Below the pieces are notes generated by a model, which saw only the letters and a list, made by a program, of their open reading frames with translations, was not told the origin of the DNA and did not search any database. Below are positions 8,192-17,347 of a DNA stretch of 64,000 nucleotides, in pieces. The DNA is taken from contig NZ_CP012673.1 in NCBI RefSeq assembly GCF_002950945.1, forward strand, positions 8,508,501-8,572,500, given 5' to 3'. Positions within the stretch are counted from its first letter, which is position 1. Each line of letters opens with the position of its first letter. The translations under genes were made by a program, and so were the position numbers. This stretch comes from Sorangium cellulosum (GTDB lineage: Bacteria > Myxococcota_A > Polyangia > Polyangiales > Polyangiaceae).

Positions 8192-9288
8192 AGGCCCCCG
8201 CGCCGAGAGGTGCGCCGAGCGCCGACCCCGCCGTGCTGGAGACGCTCCGGCGCTTCGAGGAGTCCGCGCCGCGCTTCTCGTACTACCGCCTCATCTACCT
8301 GCTCGAGCGGCTCTTCCCCGCGGCGCCGCCCGTGGGCCAGCTCGGACCGGTGCAGGACGAGCGCACCCGGCTGCGGGGCGATCCGTCGCTGATCTTCGCG
8401 TCGAGCGACGTGAGCGAGCTCGCGCTGACCAAGTACCCGGACGCGGTGCAGCGGGCGCGCGTCTCGGTCACGTTCATGGGCCTGTACGGCTCGGTGTCGC
8501 CGCTGCCCGCGTACTTCGTCGAGCAGATCGCGCTCTCGGACTACCAGGGCGGTCCGCAGCCGATCCGCGAGCTGCTCGACGTGCTCCACCACCGGCTCCT
8601 GTCGCTCCTCTACCGGGCGTGGACCAAGTACCGGCTGCCCGTCACCTACCGCAAGCAGGGCACCGATCCCTTCTCGCGCAGGATGTTCTGCGCGGTCGGC
8701 CTCGACGGGTTCCGCGACTACGAGACGCCGCTCGATCGCTTCTTCTTCCTCCGCTACGCGCCCATCCTCGCCTCGAAGTCGCGCTCGGCGCGCAACCTCG
8801 AGACGGTGCTGACCGAGATGCTCGGGGGCATCGACGTGCGGATCGAGCAGTTCGTCGGCCACTGGACGCTGATCGAGAAGCCGTTCAGGAACAAGCTCGG
8901 CGTGATGAACCACCAGCTCGGCGAGAGCCTGACGCTGGGGCGCTACGTGTTCGACGGCTCGGGGCGCTACAAGGTCGTGCTCGGCCCGGTCGGCTACGAC
9001 GAGTACCTCTCGTTCCTGCCCGGGGGCCGGCGCCAGGAGCTCGTCCGCGGCGTCATCGAGACCTTCACGCCGGGGATCCACGACGTGATGCTCGAGATCC
9101 ACGTGGACACGGAGCAGGCGCCCCGGTTCCAGCTCGGGTCGCCGCGCGCCGCGACGCTGAAGCGCACCGCGTGGATCGGCGGCTCGGCGGCGGAGCGGCT
9201 CGTGATCACGATCCCGCTCGACGAGAAGCACCTCGCCGGCAGCGCCGACGCGGACGACGAGGATCGGGGCGAGCCCCCGCCGATGTGA
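8155..9288 (+). CDS. tssG: T6SS baseplate subunit TssG
   Basis: 377 residues. RFSYYRLIYLLERLFP near the start, then the segment with FMGLYGSVSPLPAYFVEQI and YRKQGTDPFSRRMF, match TssG (VasB/ImpH). ATG 8155 is the first in-frame ATG of the coding segment and lies inside tssF, giving a 37-bp overlap; the frame is open far upstream but only as a shadow of tssF. The C-terminus is acidic (ADADDEDRGEPPPM). This is the last visible same-strand T6SS gene. Confidence 0.92.
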   Translation: MGAEERQPDPDLKAPAPRGAPSADPAVLETLRRFEESAPRFSYYRLIYLLERLFPAAPPVGQLGPVQDERTRLRGDPSLIFASSDVSELALTKYPDAVQRARVSVTFMGLYGSVSPLPAYFVEQIALSDYQGGPQPIRELLDVLHHRLLSLLYRAWTKYRLPVTYRKQGTDPFSRRMFCAVGLDGFRDYETPLDRFFFLRYAPILASKSRSARNLETVLTEMLGGIDVRIEQFVGHWTLIEKPFRNKLGVMNHQLGESLTLGRYVFDGSGRYKVVLGPVGYDEYLSFLPGGRRQELVRGVIETFTPGIHDVMLEIHVDTEQAPRFQLGSPRAATLKRTAWIGGSAAERLVITIPLDEKHLAGSADADDEDRGEPPPM

Positions 9289-9324
9289 GGGCCTGCGGCG
9301 CGGCCGCGAGGGCGCGCCCGGTCG

Positions 9325-9966
9325 TCAGTAGACGGTGAGGCTCTGCAGCGCGGCGGTGATCTCGTCGGCGCTCGCGTCGACGTTCTCGTTGTGCACGATC
9401 TGCACGAGCAGGACGCGGTGGGGGCTCCGGACGAGGATCTCGTGCGCGAAGGCGTCGGACACGGGCTTCGACGGGATCTTCGCCTTCACGAGGTAGCTGC
9501 GCCCCTGCGTGTTCGCGGTGGCCACGGGCGCGCGGCCGGAGAGGATCTGCGCGCCCTGCTCCTCGAGGTCCGCCTCGTAGCGCTTGAGCACGTCGGGCCA
9601 AGGGTCCTCGGGGCTGTCGATGCGCTCGTAGATCGAGAACAGGAACTGCCGCGGCGACTGGTACGTGATGTAGCGGTGCTCCGGCGCGTTGTCGGCGCCG
9701 CCGACGTTCCAGTCGATCGGTCGGCTGATGCGCACGTCGCCGTTCATGAGGCCGACGCCGATCCGGCGCGGCACCCGGTCGGTCGGCGGGGCGTCGAGCG
9801 GCGGGAAGTACACCTCGAAGCTCGTGTCCTTGCTGAGCATCCCGCTGGCCCCGTGGAGGTAGAAGACCTCGTCCTGCCGTGGGGCGGTGGGCGACCCGCC
9901 GCAGCCGGCGAGCAGCGCGAGCGCGGCGACAGCGGCGGCGGCGCGTGACGCGCCGGCGCGCCCCAT
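9325..9966 (-). CDS. Lipoprotein, DcrB/PsbP-like in appearance, convergent with tssG
   Basis: 213 residues from ATG 9966, which gives a compact lipoprotein signal ending LALLAGC with Cys at residue 22. ATG 10038 is an alternative but leaves an unusually long N-terminus. The mature part reads like one small alpha/beta domain (FEVYFPPLDAPP, PRQFLFSIYERI, GRSYLVKAKIP, VLLVQIVHNENVDASADEITAALQSL). The pattern is reminiscent of DcrB/PsbP-fold lipoproteins, with low certainty. It is not a clear TssJ. The location next to tssG makes a secretion-related envelope role possible. Confidence 0.72.
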   Translation of the reverse strand: MGRAGASRAAAAVAALALLAGCGGSPTAPRQDEVFYLHGASGMLSKDTSFEVYFPPLDAPPTDRVPRRIGVGLMNGDVRISRPIDWNVGGADNAPEHRYITYQSPRQFLFSIYERIDSPEDPWPDVLKRYEADLEEQGAQILSGRAPVATANTQGRSYLVKAKIPSKPVSDAFAHEILVRSPHRVLLVQIVHNENVDASADEITAALQSLTVY

Positions 9967-10185
9967 CGCGGCTGCGAGCGGGCGCCGGGCGCTGGGGGTG
10001 AGGGCGTGGGCGAGCGTCGGCCTTCCGAGGAGCCTCATCGAGCGAACTCTAGGCCAGTGCGGGCGCGCCAGCCAAATGTTCGCAGAGGAGTTTGCCTCCG
10101 GGGCGTCCGCCATTGAATGATTGCCCGGCCCGGGCAGCGCTGCGCCCGCCGATCGGGGCGGTGCCCCGCGTGACGCGAGAGAGCC

Positions 10186-10893
10186 ATGTCGAACGAAAGC
10201 AATCCGAGTCGCAAGGGCGCGCCTGCCGGAGCACCGGCGCCCGGCGCGCCGTGCCCGCCCAGCAGGCCGAGCCCCCATCGCGAGCGTCCGGCGTCGAGCC
10301 GCCGCGCGCCCCGACCCCCCGCGCTCGCGGCGGCGTTCGCGCTTGCGCTGGGAGGCGCGGCGTGCAGCGGCATCGACGCCGGGGTGGAGTACCCGGACGA
10401 TCTGCCGGAGATCGATCGACACGTCGTCACGCCCGAGAACGGCCCGGACCCGTCGATCACGCTGGGAGAGTTCAAGGTCAGCCCGGAGGCGTGCAAGGGG
10501 ATCGACACGCACACGGTCACCCAGAAGCTCTCCCCCGAGGATCTCAGCCGCTTCCTGGAGGCCCAGGGCGCCGGCAGCATCGCCCCGAAGCTGGCGAGGT
10601 CGAACCTGTACTGGTTCGACTTCCCCGCGAGCGACGAGTCCTTCGTCCGCCTGCGCCTGGCGGTGCTGGACAGCTCCCGGCACGCCACGCAGGACCTCCA
10701 CGACGCGCTGCTGCAGCACGGACCGGGCTGGTGGGGCGTCCGTCGCTCGAACCTCGCCGTGCTCGCCCCGAAGGCGAGCCTGAGGGAGGCGATGGCGTTC
10801 GCCATCAAGTACAAGCTCGTCTGCTGGGGGGTGTTCACGTACGCGGGCAACGACGACGCGTACGTGGTCCCGGGTCCGTACGCCGAGCTGTGA
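10186..10893 (+). CDS. Putative lipoprotein, unknown function
   Basis: 235 residues. A long basic, Pro-rich N-terminus (residues 1-44) precedes the hydrophobic stretch ALAAAFALALGGAAC, so the lipidated Cys would be near residue 58. The real start may lie further in. The mature part (VSPEACKGIDTHTVTQKL, FVRLRLAVLDSSRHATQDLH, WWGVRRSNLAVLAPKASL) has no domain I recognise. Codon use is typical of the genome. It is divergent from the preceding lipoprotein gene. Confidence 0.7.
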   Translation: MSNESNPSRKGAPAGAPAPGAPCPPSRPSPHRERPASSRRAPRPPALAAAFALALGGAACSGIDAGVEYPDDLPEIDRHVVTPENGPDPSITLGEFKVSPEACKGIDTHTVTQKLSPEDLSRFLEAQGAGSIAPKLARSNLYWFDFPASDESFVRLRLAVLDSSRHATQDLHDALLQHGPGWWGVRRSNLAVLAPKASLREAMAFAIKYKLVCWGVFTYAGNDDAYVVPGPYAEL

Positions 10894-10994
10894 CCCGAGC
10901 CGCCCGCGCGGACGGCGGCGAGCACCGCCGCCGCGCCGCCGGTCGGCCTCTGCGAAGCTGGCCCACGCGCGGCAAGAGCGCGTAGACTGCGCCC

Positions 10995-12182
10995 ATGCGC
11001 CGTTACGTCTTGTTCGCCGCCGCCGTCGCTCCGACCCTCGCCGTGGCCGCAGCCGTCACCGTGCCCGGCTGCGGCGAGGAGTTCGAGGACATCTGCGCGT
11101 TTCTCGAGGATCCGAACAGCTGCTACGCGACCTTTTACAGCGACATCGCGGACAGGTGCGGTGCTCAGGGCGCGGGGAAGGGACCGAAAGGCAGCTTCGC
11201 CAGCCGCGAGACCCTCGATGTATGCTTCCTCAAGGAGGGCGGTCAGGTCGTCTTCGACCCGCCGCTCGACATCGCGGCGTTCCCTCCGAAGAGCATCGGA
11301 TTCAAGCGCCTTGACGCCCTGGCGCAGGAATGCGGCTCGTTCACGTACTCGGGAGAATTCACCTACTCGCTCACCGTCAATCCGTGCCTCCAGCCGCAAA
11401 CCGACCCTAGCGCCGGCGGTGGTGCCGGTGCCGGCGGCGGCGGTGCCGGCGGCGGCGGTGGTGCCGGCGGCGGCGGCGGAACCGACGCCAGCATCCCGCT
11501 GTGCGAGAGCGGTAATGCCGGCGACAGCGATGGCGCCGGCGGTCACGGCGGTACTGACGGTAACGGCGGTAGCAGCAGCGGCGGAACCGACGGTGGAGCA
11601 GCCGACGTGAGCGGCGGCACGGTCACCATCACGACGCCGGAAGGCCGCGACACCCTCGACGTGACCTGCACAGACGGCACGTCGCACCACTTCAACCGGA
11701 TCGACGCAGAAGGGAAGTGCAAGGAGAACCAGCAACTCTTGCCGAGGGCTGTGCTCGAGTCAAGCCTCGGGAATCAGCCTCCACCGACGACCGATCCCTC
11801 GGCGACGGATAAATACGCGGGCTTCATCAGGTTCCGCATCCACTATCCGGCAGTTCAATCAACGGCCGGCGGCCAGGGCGTCGAGGGTGATATCGTCGAA
11901 TACTTCGACTGCTCTATCCCTGCTCCTGCGCCATTATGCTTCAACGGCCAGAAGGACGGCCCGGAGACCGACATCGACTGTGGTGGAACGCTTTGTGGCA
12001 AACCGTGTGATGGCGGCCAGTCCTGCGCCCTAGATACCGACTGCGTATCAGGGGTGTGTGAGCTCGACGGCAGCTTCCGCAAATGTACGGAGGCGGAGGG
12101 GGGCACCGGTAGCGGTGGCGGCTCGAGCAGCGCTGGAGGTTCAGGCGGCGCTGGAGGTTCAGGCGGCGCTGGAGCGCCATGA
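10995..12182 (+). CDS. Gly-rich lipoprotein with C-terminal disulfide-rich module
   Basis: 395 residues. The signal peptide ends in VTVPGCGEEF, so this is probably lipidated. An N-terminal cysteine-containing domain is followed by a Gly/Ala/Ser-rich linker (about residues 140-205), a second domain with TPEGRDTLDVTCTDG, and a compact cysteine module with GPETDIDCGGTLCGKPC and DTDCVSGVC. That module is common in surface proteins of myxobacteria. The tail is made of SGGAGGSGGAGAP repeats. A surface or envelope location is likely; no enzyme activity is visible. Confidence 0.8.
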   Translation: MRRYVLFAAAVAPTLAVAAAVTVPGCGEEFEDICAFLEDPNSCYATFYSDIADRCGAQGAGKGPKGSFASRETLDVCFLKEGGQVVFDPPLDIAAFPPKSIGFKRLDALAQECGSFTYSGEFTYSLTVNPCLQPQTDPSAGGGAGAGGGGAGGGGGAGGGGGTDASIPLCESGNAGDSDGAGGHGGTDGNGGSSSGGTDGGAADVSGGTVTITTPEGRDTLDVTCTDGTSHHFNRIDAEGKCKENQQLLPRAVLESSLGNQPPPTTDPSATDKYAGFIRFRIHYPAVQSTAGGQGVEGDIVEYFDCSIPAPAPLCFNGQKDGPETDIDCGGTLCGKPCDGGQSCALDTDCVSGVCELDGSFRKCTEAEGGTGSGGGSSSAGGSGGAGGSGGAGAP

Positions 12183-12232
12183 CCTTGTACAGCCCCAGGG
12201 GCCGATCTCTCGCCTCAGGGCAGCCTCCCCGC

Positions 12233-13381
12233 CTACGCCACCAGCACCTTCACCACGAACGTCGTGCTCCCGAGCCGCAGCCGGTCGTTGTCGCGCAGCT
12301 GGCGACGCTCGCCCTGCGTGAGGCGCTGCTCGTTGACGAACGTGCCGTTCCGCGAGCCGTCGTCCTCGATGAAGACCTGGCCCGTCGTCGGATCGGCGTG
12401 GAGCGAGGCGTGGCGCGATGAGGCGCTCGCGTCGGCGAGCCCGATCTCCGTGGCCGGGTCCGCCCCGGCGCGCCCCACCTGCATGCGGCCGCTGTACATC
12501 GGCCAGAAGCTGCCTCCAGGGTCGTTCTGGAACGTCACGAGGAAGCCCACGAGGACCCGCGACGGCTGCGCCGCGATCGGCTGCACGACGCCCGGGACCG
12601 GGCCATGTACGGCCTGCGGCGCGACCGAGGCCGGCCTGCCCTGCACCAGCGGCGGCGGCGCGACCGCTCCCCCGCCCTGCACGAGCGGCGGCGGCGCCAC
12701 CATCCCGGGCATCGACGTCGGCACGACCGCGGGCGCCCCGCCCTGCACGAGCGGCGGCGGCGCGACCGCCGCCATCCCGCCCTGCACGAGCGGCGGCGGC
12801 GCCACCATCCCCGGCGTCGCCGACGGCACCACCATCGGCGGGGGCGCGACCCGCTGCGGCGGCGCCCCGAACACAGGACCGCCCTGGTGCATGGGCTGCT
12901 GCCCCATCGCGCCGCCCCCCAGGCCGCCGATCGGCGACGCGATGGGCGGCGGGACCGGCGCGACCCCGGGCGTGTTCATCGGAGGGGACGACGGCTGGGA
13001 CGAGAGCCCGCCCGAGGGGGCCGCGCGCGCCCAGGGAGACACCGCAAAGCCAGCCTCCCCGCCACCGCCACCCGACGAGAACGCGCCGCCGCCCATGCCG
13101 ACCGCCTGAGGCGGAGGGGGATAAGCACCTTGCCCGCCTCCCATCCCCGCATAACCCGGCGACACCACCGGCGGCGGCACCGCGCCCCCGTAACCGCCAG
13201 CGCCCGGCTGCGCATAACCCGGCGGGCCCGGCGGAGCATACGCGTCGGCCCCCGCGTGCACCGGCGGCGGCGCGATCGGCGCGGAGGCTCCAGGAGACGC
13301 GCCGGCCACGCTCGTGCCGCACATCGAGCAAGCGTTGTCAGTCTCCTTGAGCATCCACGCGCAGTTCGGACACGGCCTCAT
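12233..13381 (-). CDS. Zinc-ribbon and FHA-domain protein with long Pro/Gly-rich linker
   Basis: 382 residues. The first 25 residues contain CPNC and CSMC, a zinc-ribbon. A long Pro/Ala/Gly linker includes several near-identical APPPLVQGG units (about residues 190-250). The C-terminal FHA domain (about 280-380) shows MQVGRAG, SSRHASL and DDGSRNGTFVN, so it should bind phosphothreonine peptides. It probably acts as a cytoplasmic adaptor for Ser/Thr kinases or T6SS; the partner is unknown. It is the second FHA protein in the first 14 kb. Confidence 0.85.
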   Translation of the reverse strand: MRPCPNCAWMLKETDNACSMCGTSVAGASPGASAPIAPPPVHAGADAYAPPGPPGYAQPGAGGYGGAVPPPVVSPGYAGMGGGQGAYPPPPQAVGMGGGAFSSGGGGGEAGFAVSPWARAAPSGGLSSQPSSPPMNTPGVAPVPPPIASPIGGLGGGAMGQQPMHQGGPVFGAPPQRVAPPPMVVPSATPGMVAPPPLVQGGMAAVAPPPLVQGGAPAVVPTSMPGMVAPPPLVQGGGAVAPPPLVQGRPASVAPQAVHGPVPGVVQPIAAQPSRVLVGFLVTFQNDPGGSFWPMYSGRMQVGRAGADPATEIGLADASASSRHASLHADPTTGQVFIEDDGSRNGTFVNEQRLTQGERRQLRDNDRLRLGSTTFVVKVLVA

Positions 13382-13539
13382 GCGCTGTCGAGGCTACCGA
13401 TTCGCTTGACTTCCGTCGAGACGAAAGGCCGCCCGCACAGGCGCGCATGCTCGGCCCCGACGCGCGCGGCGCGACCGAGCAACACGCCGGAGCGACGGAG
13501 GCGTCGCGCGCTGCGAAGCAGCCGCCGCCGCGCGCCCCG

Positions 13540-13585
13540 CTGAACAAAGAAGAAGGGCGCCGCGCGTCATCGCCGCGCGGCGCCC
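13540..13585 (-). terminator. Strong intrinsic terminator of lon
   Basis: On the minus strand, GGGCGCCGCGCG and CGCGCGGCGCCC form a perfect 12-bp stem with a 7-nt loop, followed by TTCTTCTTTGTTC. It lies about 30 bp after the lon stop codon. Confidence 0.9.
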
Positions 13586-13617
13586 CATGTGGCCGATCGA
13601 TGCGCGATCCGCCGAGC

Positions 13618-16071
13618 TCAGTTGCTGGCGATCGAGCTCTTCTCCGACTTCTCCAGGTCCTTCTTCTCGCCGTCCTTGGACTCCTCGACGGCGGCCGCGG
13701 GCTCGGGCATGTGCTCGAGCGCAGCCTCGAGGACCTGCTCCATCCGGCTGACGAAGAAGAACTGCAGCTCGTCCACGACCTCCTTCGGGACCTCCTCGAG
13801 ATCCGCCCGGTTGCGCTCGGGGACGATGATGCGCTTGATGCCGGCGCGGTGCGCCGCCAGCACCTTCTCCTTCAGGCCGCCGATCGGGAGCACGCGGCCG
13901 CGCAGCGTGATCTCGCCCGTCATCGCGACGTCGTGGCGGACCTTGATGCCGGTGAGGAGCGAGACGAGCGCCGTGAACATCGTGACGCCCGCGCTCGGCC
14001 CGTCCTTCGGCATCGCGCCGGCGGGGATGTGGATGTGCAGGTCGCTCTTCTCGAGGAAGTCCCTCGCGATGCCGTACTTCGCCGCGTTGCTGCGCACGAA
14101 GGACAGCGCCGCCTGCGCCGACTCCTTCATCACGTCGCCCAGCTGGCCCGTCAGCTGGAGCTTGCCCGTGCCGTACATCCGCGTCGCCTCGATGAAGAGG
14201 ATCTCGCCGCCGACGCTCGTCCACGCGAGGCCCGTCGCGACGCCCGTCTCGGCCGTGCGCTCCGCGACCTCGCTCGTGTACTTCGCCGGGCCGAGGAACT
14301 CGTGCAGGTCGTCCTCGTTGTCGACGCGCCGCTTCTGCGTGTCGCCCTCGGCCACCTTCACGGCCACGCCGCGGATGACGCCCGCGATCTGCCGCTCGAG
14401 CGAGCGGACGCCGGCCTCGCGCGTGTAGTGATCGATGATCTCCTCCAGCGCCTTGTCGGTCACCTCGAGCTGCTCGGTCGTGAGCCCGTGCTCCGACAGC
14501 TGCTTCGGCAGGAGGTGCTGCCGCGCGATCGCGAGCTTCTCCTTCCGCGTGTAGCCGGGGATCTCCAGGATCTCCATGCGGTCGCGGAGGGGCGGCGGGA
14601 TCGGATCGGCCACGTTCGCGGTCGCGACGAACATCACGTGCGACAGGTCGTACGGGATCTCCAGGTAGTGATCCGCGAACGTGTTGTTCTGCTCCGGGTC
14701 GAGCACCTCGAGCAGCGCCGCCGAGGGATCGCCGCGGAAGTCGTGCCCGATCTTGTCCACCTCATCCATCATGAAGACCGGGTTGATCGTCCCCGACTTC
14801 TTCATGCCCTGGATGATCTGGCCAGGGAGCGCGCCGACGTAGGTGCGCCGGTGGCCGCGGATCGCCGCCTCGTCGTGCACGCCGCCGAGCGAGACGCGGT
14901 GGAACTTGCGGCCGAGGGCGCGCGCGATGCTCCGGCCGAGCGACGTCTTGCCGACGCCGGGCGGGCCGAGCAGGCAGAGGATCGGGCCCTTCTTGTCCTG
15001 CTTCAGCTTGCGCACGGCGAGGTACTCGAGGATGCGCTTCTTGACCTTCTCCAGGCCGTAGTGATCCTCGTCGAGCACCTTGCGGACGCTCGCGATGTCG
15101 AGGTTGTCCTGCGTCGACTGCGTCCACGGCACGTCGAGGATCCAGTCGAGGTACGTGCGCACCACGGTGTACTCGGCCGACCCGACCTGCATCGTGCGCA
15201 GCCGCTTCAGCTGCTTCTTCGCGACGGTCTCCGCCTCGGTGGGCAGGTTCGCCTTCGCGATGCGGTCCTCGAGCCCGTCGAGATCGCCCTGATCGCCGTC
15301 GTCCTCGCCGAGCTCCTCCTTGATGGCCTTGAGCTGCTGGCGCAGGACGTACTCGCGCTGGTTCTTGCCCATCTCCTCCTTGATCTGGGAGTTGATGCGC
15401 TCGCGCATCTTCAGGATCTCGAGCTGCCGCGTGAGCAGCCGGAGCACCTTGCGGATGCGCTCCTTCACGTCGATCGTCTCGATGAGCTGCGCCTTCTCCT
15501 CGACGGGCGCGTCCAGGTTCGCCGCGACGAGATCGGCGAGCGCGCCGGGCGCCTGGATCGAGTCGATGAGCGAGCCCGCCTCGCGCGGGAGCTCGGGCAT
15601 CAGCTGGATGACCTGCTTCGCGATGTCGCGCAGGCTCATCGCGAGCGCCTCGGCCTCGACGTCCTCCGTCGCCGGCTCGTCCATGCGGCGGATCTTGGCG
15701 CGCAGGTACGGCGTGTGCGCCGTGACGCTGTCGAGCCGGATCCTGGTGAGGCCCTGCAGGATCAGCGAGTAGTTGCCGGAGCTGTGCTTCAGCGCCTTCA
15801 GCACGCGCGCGGCGCAGCCCATGGGGTAGAGATCCTCAGCCCCGGGATCGTCGGTCGACGGATCGCGCTGGGCGAAGATCGCGATGACCGGGCCGGGGAG
15901 GTTGTCGACATCCTCGACCAGCGCGACGGACTTCTCGCGGCCGACATCGAAGGGCGCGACAGCGCCCGGGAACAGGACCGCATTGCGGATCGGCAGAACC
16001 GGCAGCTCGTCGCCGAAGACGACCTCTTCCTCGGAGCGCGGCGGCATCGGCGGGTTCTTTTTCTCGGACAT
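13618..16071 (-). CDS. lon: ATP-dependent protease Lon
   Basis: 817 residues, the normal Lon length. The N-terminal substrate-binding domain begins LPVLPIRNAVLFPGAVAPFDV. The AAA+ domain has Walker A GPPGVGKTS (about residues 369-377) and Walker B VFMMDEVDKIG. The protease domain has PKDGPSAG with catalytic Ser693 and the catalytic Lys at about 736 in GGLKEKVLAAHRAG. The start ATG at 16071 is preceded by GAGGAGATCGCT. Lon degrades misfolded and regulatory proteins; myxobacteria often carry more than one Lon, and I cannot tell which paralogue this is. A 10-bp inverted repeat with a 9-nt spacer lies 134 bp upstream. Confidence 0.97.
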   Translation of the reverse strand: MSEKKNPPMPPRSEEEVVFGDELPVLPIRNAVLFPGAVAPFDVGREKSVALVEDVDNLPGPVIAIFAQRDPSTDDPGAEDLYPMGCAARVLKALKHSSGNYSLILQGLTRIRLDSVTAHTPYLRAKIRRMDEPATEDVEAEALAMSLRDIAKQVIQLMPELPREAGSLIDSIQAPGALADLVAANLDAPVEEKAQLIETIDVKERIRKVLRLLTRQLEILKMRERINSQIKEEMGKNQREYVLRQQLKAIKEELGEDDGDQGDLDGLEDRIAKANLPTEAETVAKKQLKRLRTMQVGSAEYTVVRTYLDWILDVPWTQSTQDNLDIASVRKVLDEDHYGLEKVKKRILEYLAVRKLKQDKKGPILCLLGPPGVGKTSLGRSIARALGRKFHRVSLGGVHDEAAIRGHRRTYVGALPGQIIQGMKKSGTINPVFMMDEVDKIGHDFRGDPSAALLEVLDPEQNNTFADHYLEIPYDLSHVMFVATANVADPIPPPLRDRMEILEIPGYTRKEKLAIARQHLLPKQLSEHGLTTEQLEVTDKALEEIIDHYTREAGVRSLERQIAGVIRGVAVKVAEGDTQKRRVDNEDDLHEFLGPAKYTSEVAERTAETGVATGLAWTSVGGEILFIEATRMYGTGKLQLTGQLGDVMKESAQAALSFVRSNAAKYGIARDFLEKSDLHIHIPAGAMPKDGPSAGVTMFTALVSLLTGIKVRHDVAMTGEITLRGRVLPIGGLKEKVLAAHRAGIKRIIVPERNRADLEEVPKEVVDELQFFFVSRMEQVLEAALEHMPEPAAAVEESKDGEKKDLEKSEKSSIASN

Positions 16072-16204
16072 AGCGATCTCCTCTAGGCACCCGACCGGGG
16101 GAGGTAAACCCCTTCATGAGCCTGCGGCCGGGCCGCGCGCTCGACGCGCGCGCCCCGGTCATCTTGGCTTGGATCTCGACGGATGAGAATTGTGCGACGT
16201 TGAC

Positions 16205-16233
16205 GCCTGCTGGCGAGAATTTTGCCAGCAGGC
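16205..16233. promoter_or_regulatory. Perfect 10-bp inverted repeat with 9-nt spacer upstream of lon
   Basis: GCCTGCTGGC, nine bases, then GCCAGCAGGC. The spacer GAGAATTTT repeats GAGAATT found exactly 30 bp to the left at 16185. The geometry is like heat-shock operators such as CIRCE (9-N9-9), but the half-site sequence is different. It could control lon (minus) or the divergent 16487 gene (plus). The remaining 16072-16486 sequence shows no gene. Confidence 0.55.
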
Positions 16234-16486
16234 CCACGGAAAACCACCATAGACACGTCGCATGCGGCGTGCCACAGCCCTGGTCATTTTTTTGGATGAG
16301 GGTACGCTCGGCGCCAGCTTCGCCGCTCGCCCTCTTGCCTGCCAACGCTGCTGCAGCGCTCGCTCGTCAAGCCACGACGGAGGCCACGACGGAGGCCGCG
16401 ACGGAGGCGCCGCCGGACGCCGCACGGGAGGGTCGAGCGGCGCGAGGCGATCGCCGGAGCCCTCGCTGAACGATGCCCGCTGAACG

Positions 16487-17293
16487 ATGATCGATCCCCT
16501 GCTCGGCCTCGGCGCGCTCGCCCTCGCGATGCTCACCTTGCCGGCGGCGCCGGCGCTCGATCCCGGGCCGAGCCCGATGTGTCCGCCGGACATGCGGCTC
16601 GTCACCGGCACACATCATGACGAGGTGCAGCATGTGTGCGTCGAGGCGGTCCAGAGCGGCAGCGCGACGCGCTGCTTCGCCTACTGGGAAGGCATCACCG
16701 CCGAGGAGGGCTCGGCGACCGAGATCGCCGTGTGCATGGACCAGTTCGAGGCGCCGAACCAGCGGGGGGCGAAGCCGCTCGTGATGCAGTCGTTCGAGAC
16801 GGCGAGCGCGTGGTGCGCGGCGCGCGGCAAGCGGGTGTGCGCCGAGCAGGAGTGGGAGCTCGCGTGCGAGGGCCCGGAGCGGCGCCCGCTCGTCTACGGC
16901 TGGCGCGTCGACAAGGCGGTCTGCAACAGCGGCAAGGCGTGGCGGCAGGTCGACGAGCGGAAGCTCGGCGCCTCCGGCGAGGTGGCGCGGCGCGAGGTGG
17001 AGCGGCTCTGGCAAGGCGCCCCGAGCGGATCGCACCCCGGGTGCGTCTCGGCCTTCGGCATCTTCGACATGATGGGGAACGTCGAGGAGTGGGTCGCCTC
17101 GCGCCCCCGTCGGAGGTGGCCGGGCGCGCTCATGGGCGGCTTCTGGGCGAAGCCGTGGACGGGCTGCCGCGGGACCAACGACGCGCACGAGCCGCGGTTC
17201 GTGTTCTACGAGACCGGGTTCCGCTGCTGCGCCGATCCGCGCAGCACAGCGCCGCGCAGCGCGGGGCCGGACGATCGCGGCGCGCGGCCCTGA
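16487..17293 (+). CDS. Exported FGE/SUMF1-domain protein
   Basis: 268 residues. A hydrophobic N-terminus (LGLGALALAMLTLPAAPA) acts as a signal peptide. The body has features of the formylglycine-generating-enzyme sulfatase domain: VCMDQFEAPNQ, SFETASAWCAARGKRVCAEQEWELACEG, FGIFDMMGNVEEWV and FYETGFRCC. True FGE oxidises a cysteine in sulfatases. Many bacterial relatives have other or unknown roles, and I cannot assign a substrate. It is divergent from lon and 54 bp before fmt. Confidence 0.82.
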   Translation: MIDPLLGLGALALAMLTLPAAPALDPGPSPMCPPDMRLVTGTHHDEVQHVCVEAVQSGSATRCFAYWEGITAEEGSATEIAVCMDQFEAPNQRGAKPLVMQSFETASAWCAARGKRVCAEQEWELACEGPERRPLVYGWRVDKAVCNSGKAWRQVDERKLGASGEVARREVERLWQGAPSGSHPGCVSAFGIFDMMGNVEEWVASRPRRRWPGALMGGFWAKPWTGCRGTNDAHEPRFVFYETGFRCCADPRSTAPRSAGPDDRGARP

Positions 17294-17347
17294 AGCTCCT
17301 CTGAAGAAGGCGGCGTGGCGCGGCGCCGCTCCTGCTAGAAGCAGGGC

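Noticed and set aside
9325..9966. TssJ assignment for the lipoprotein next to tssG
   Set aside because: It is on the opposite strand and its core segments do not look like the TssJ beta-sandwich; only a lipoprotein call is supported.
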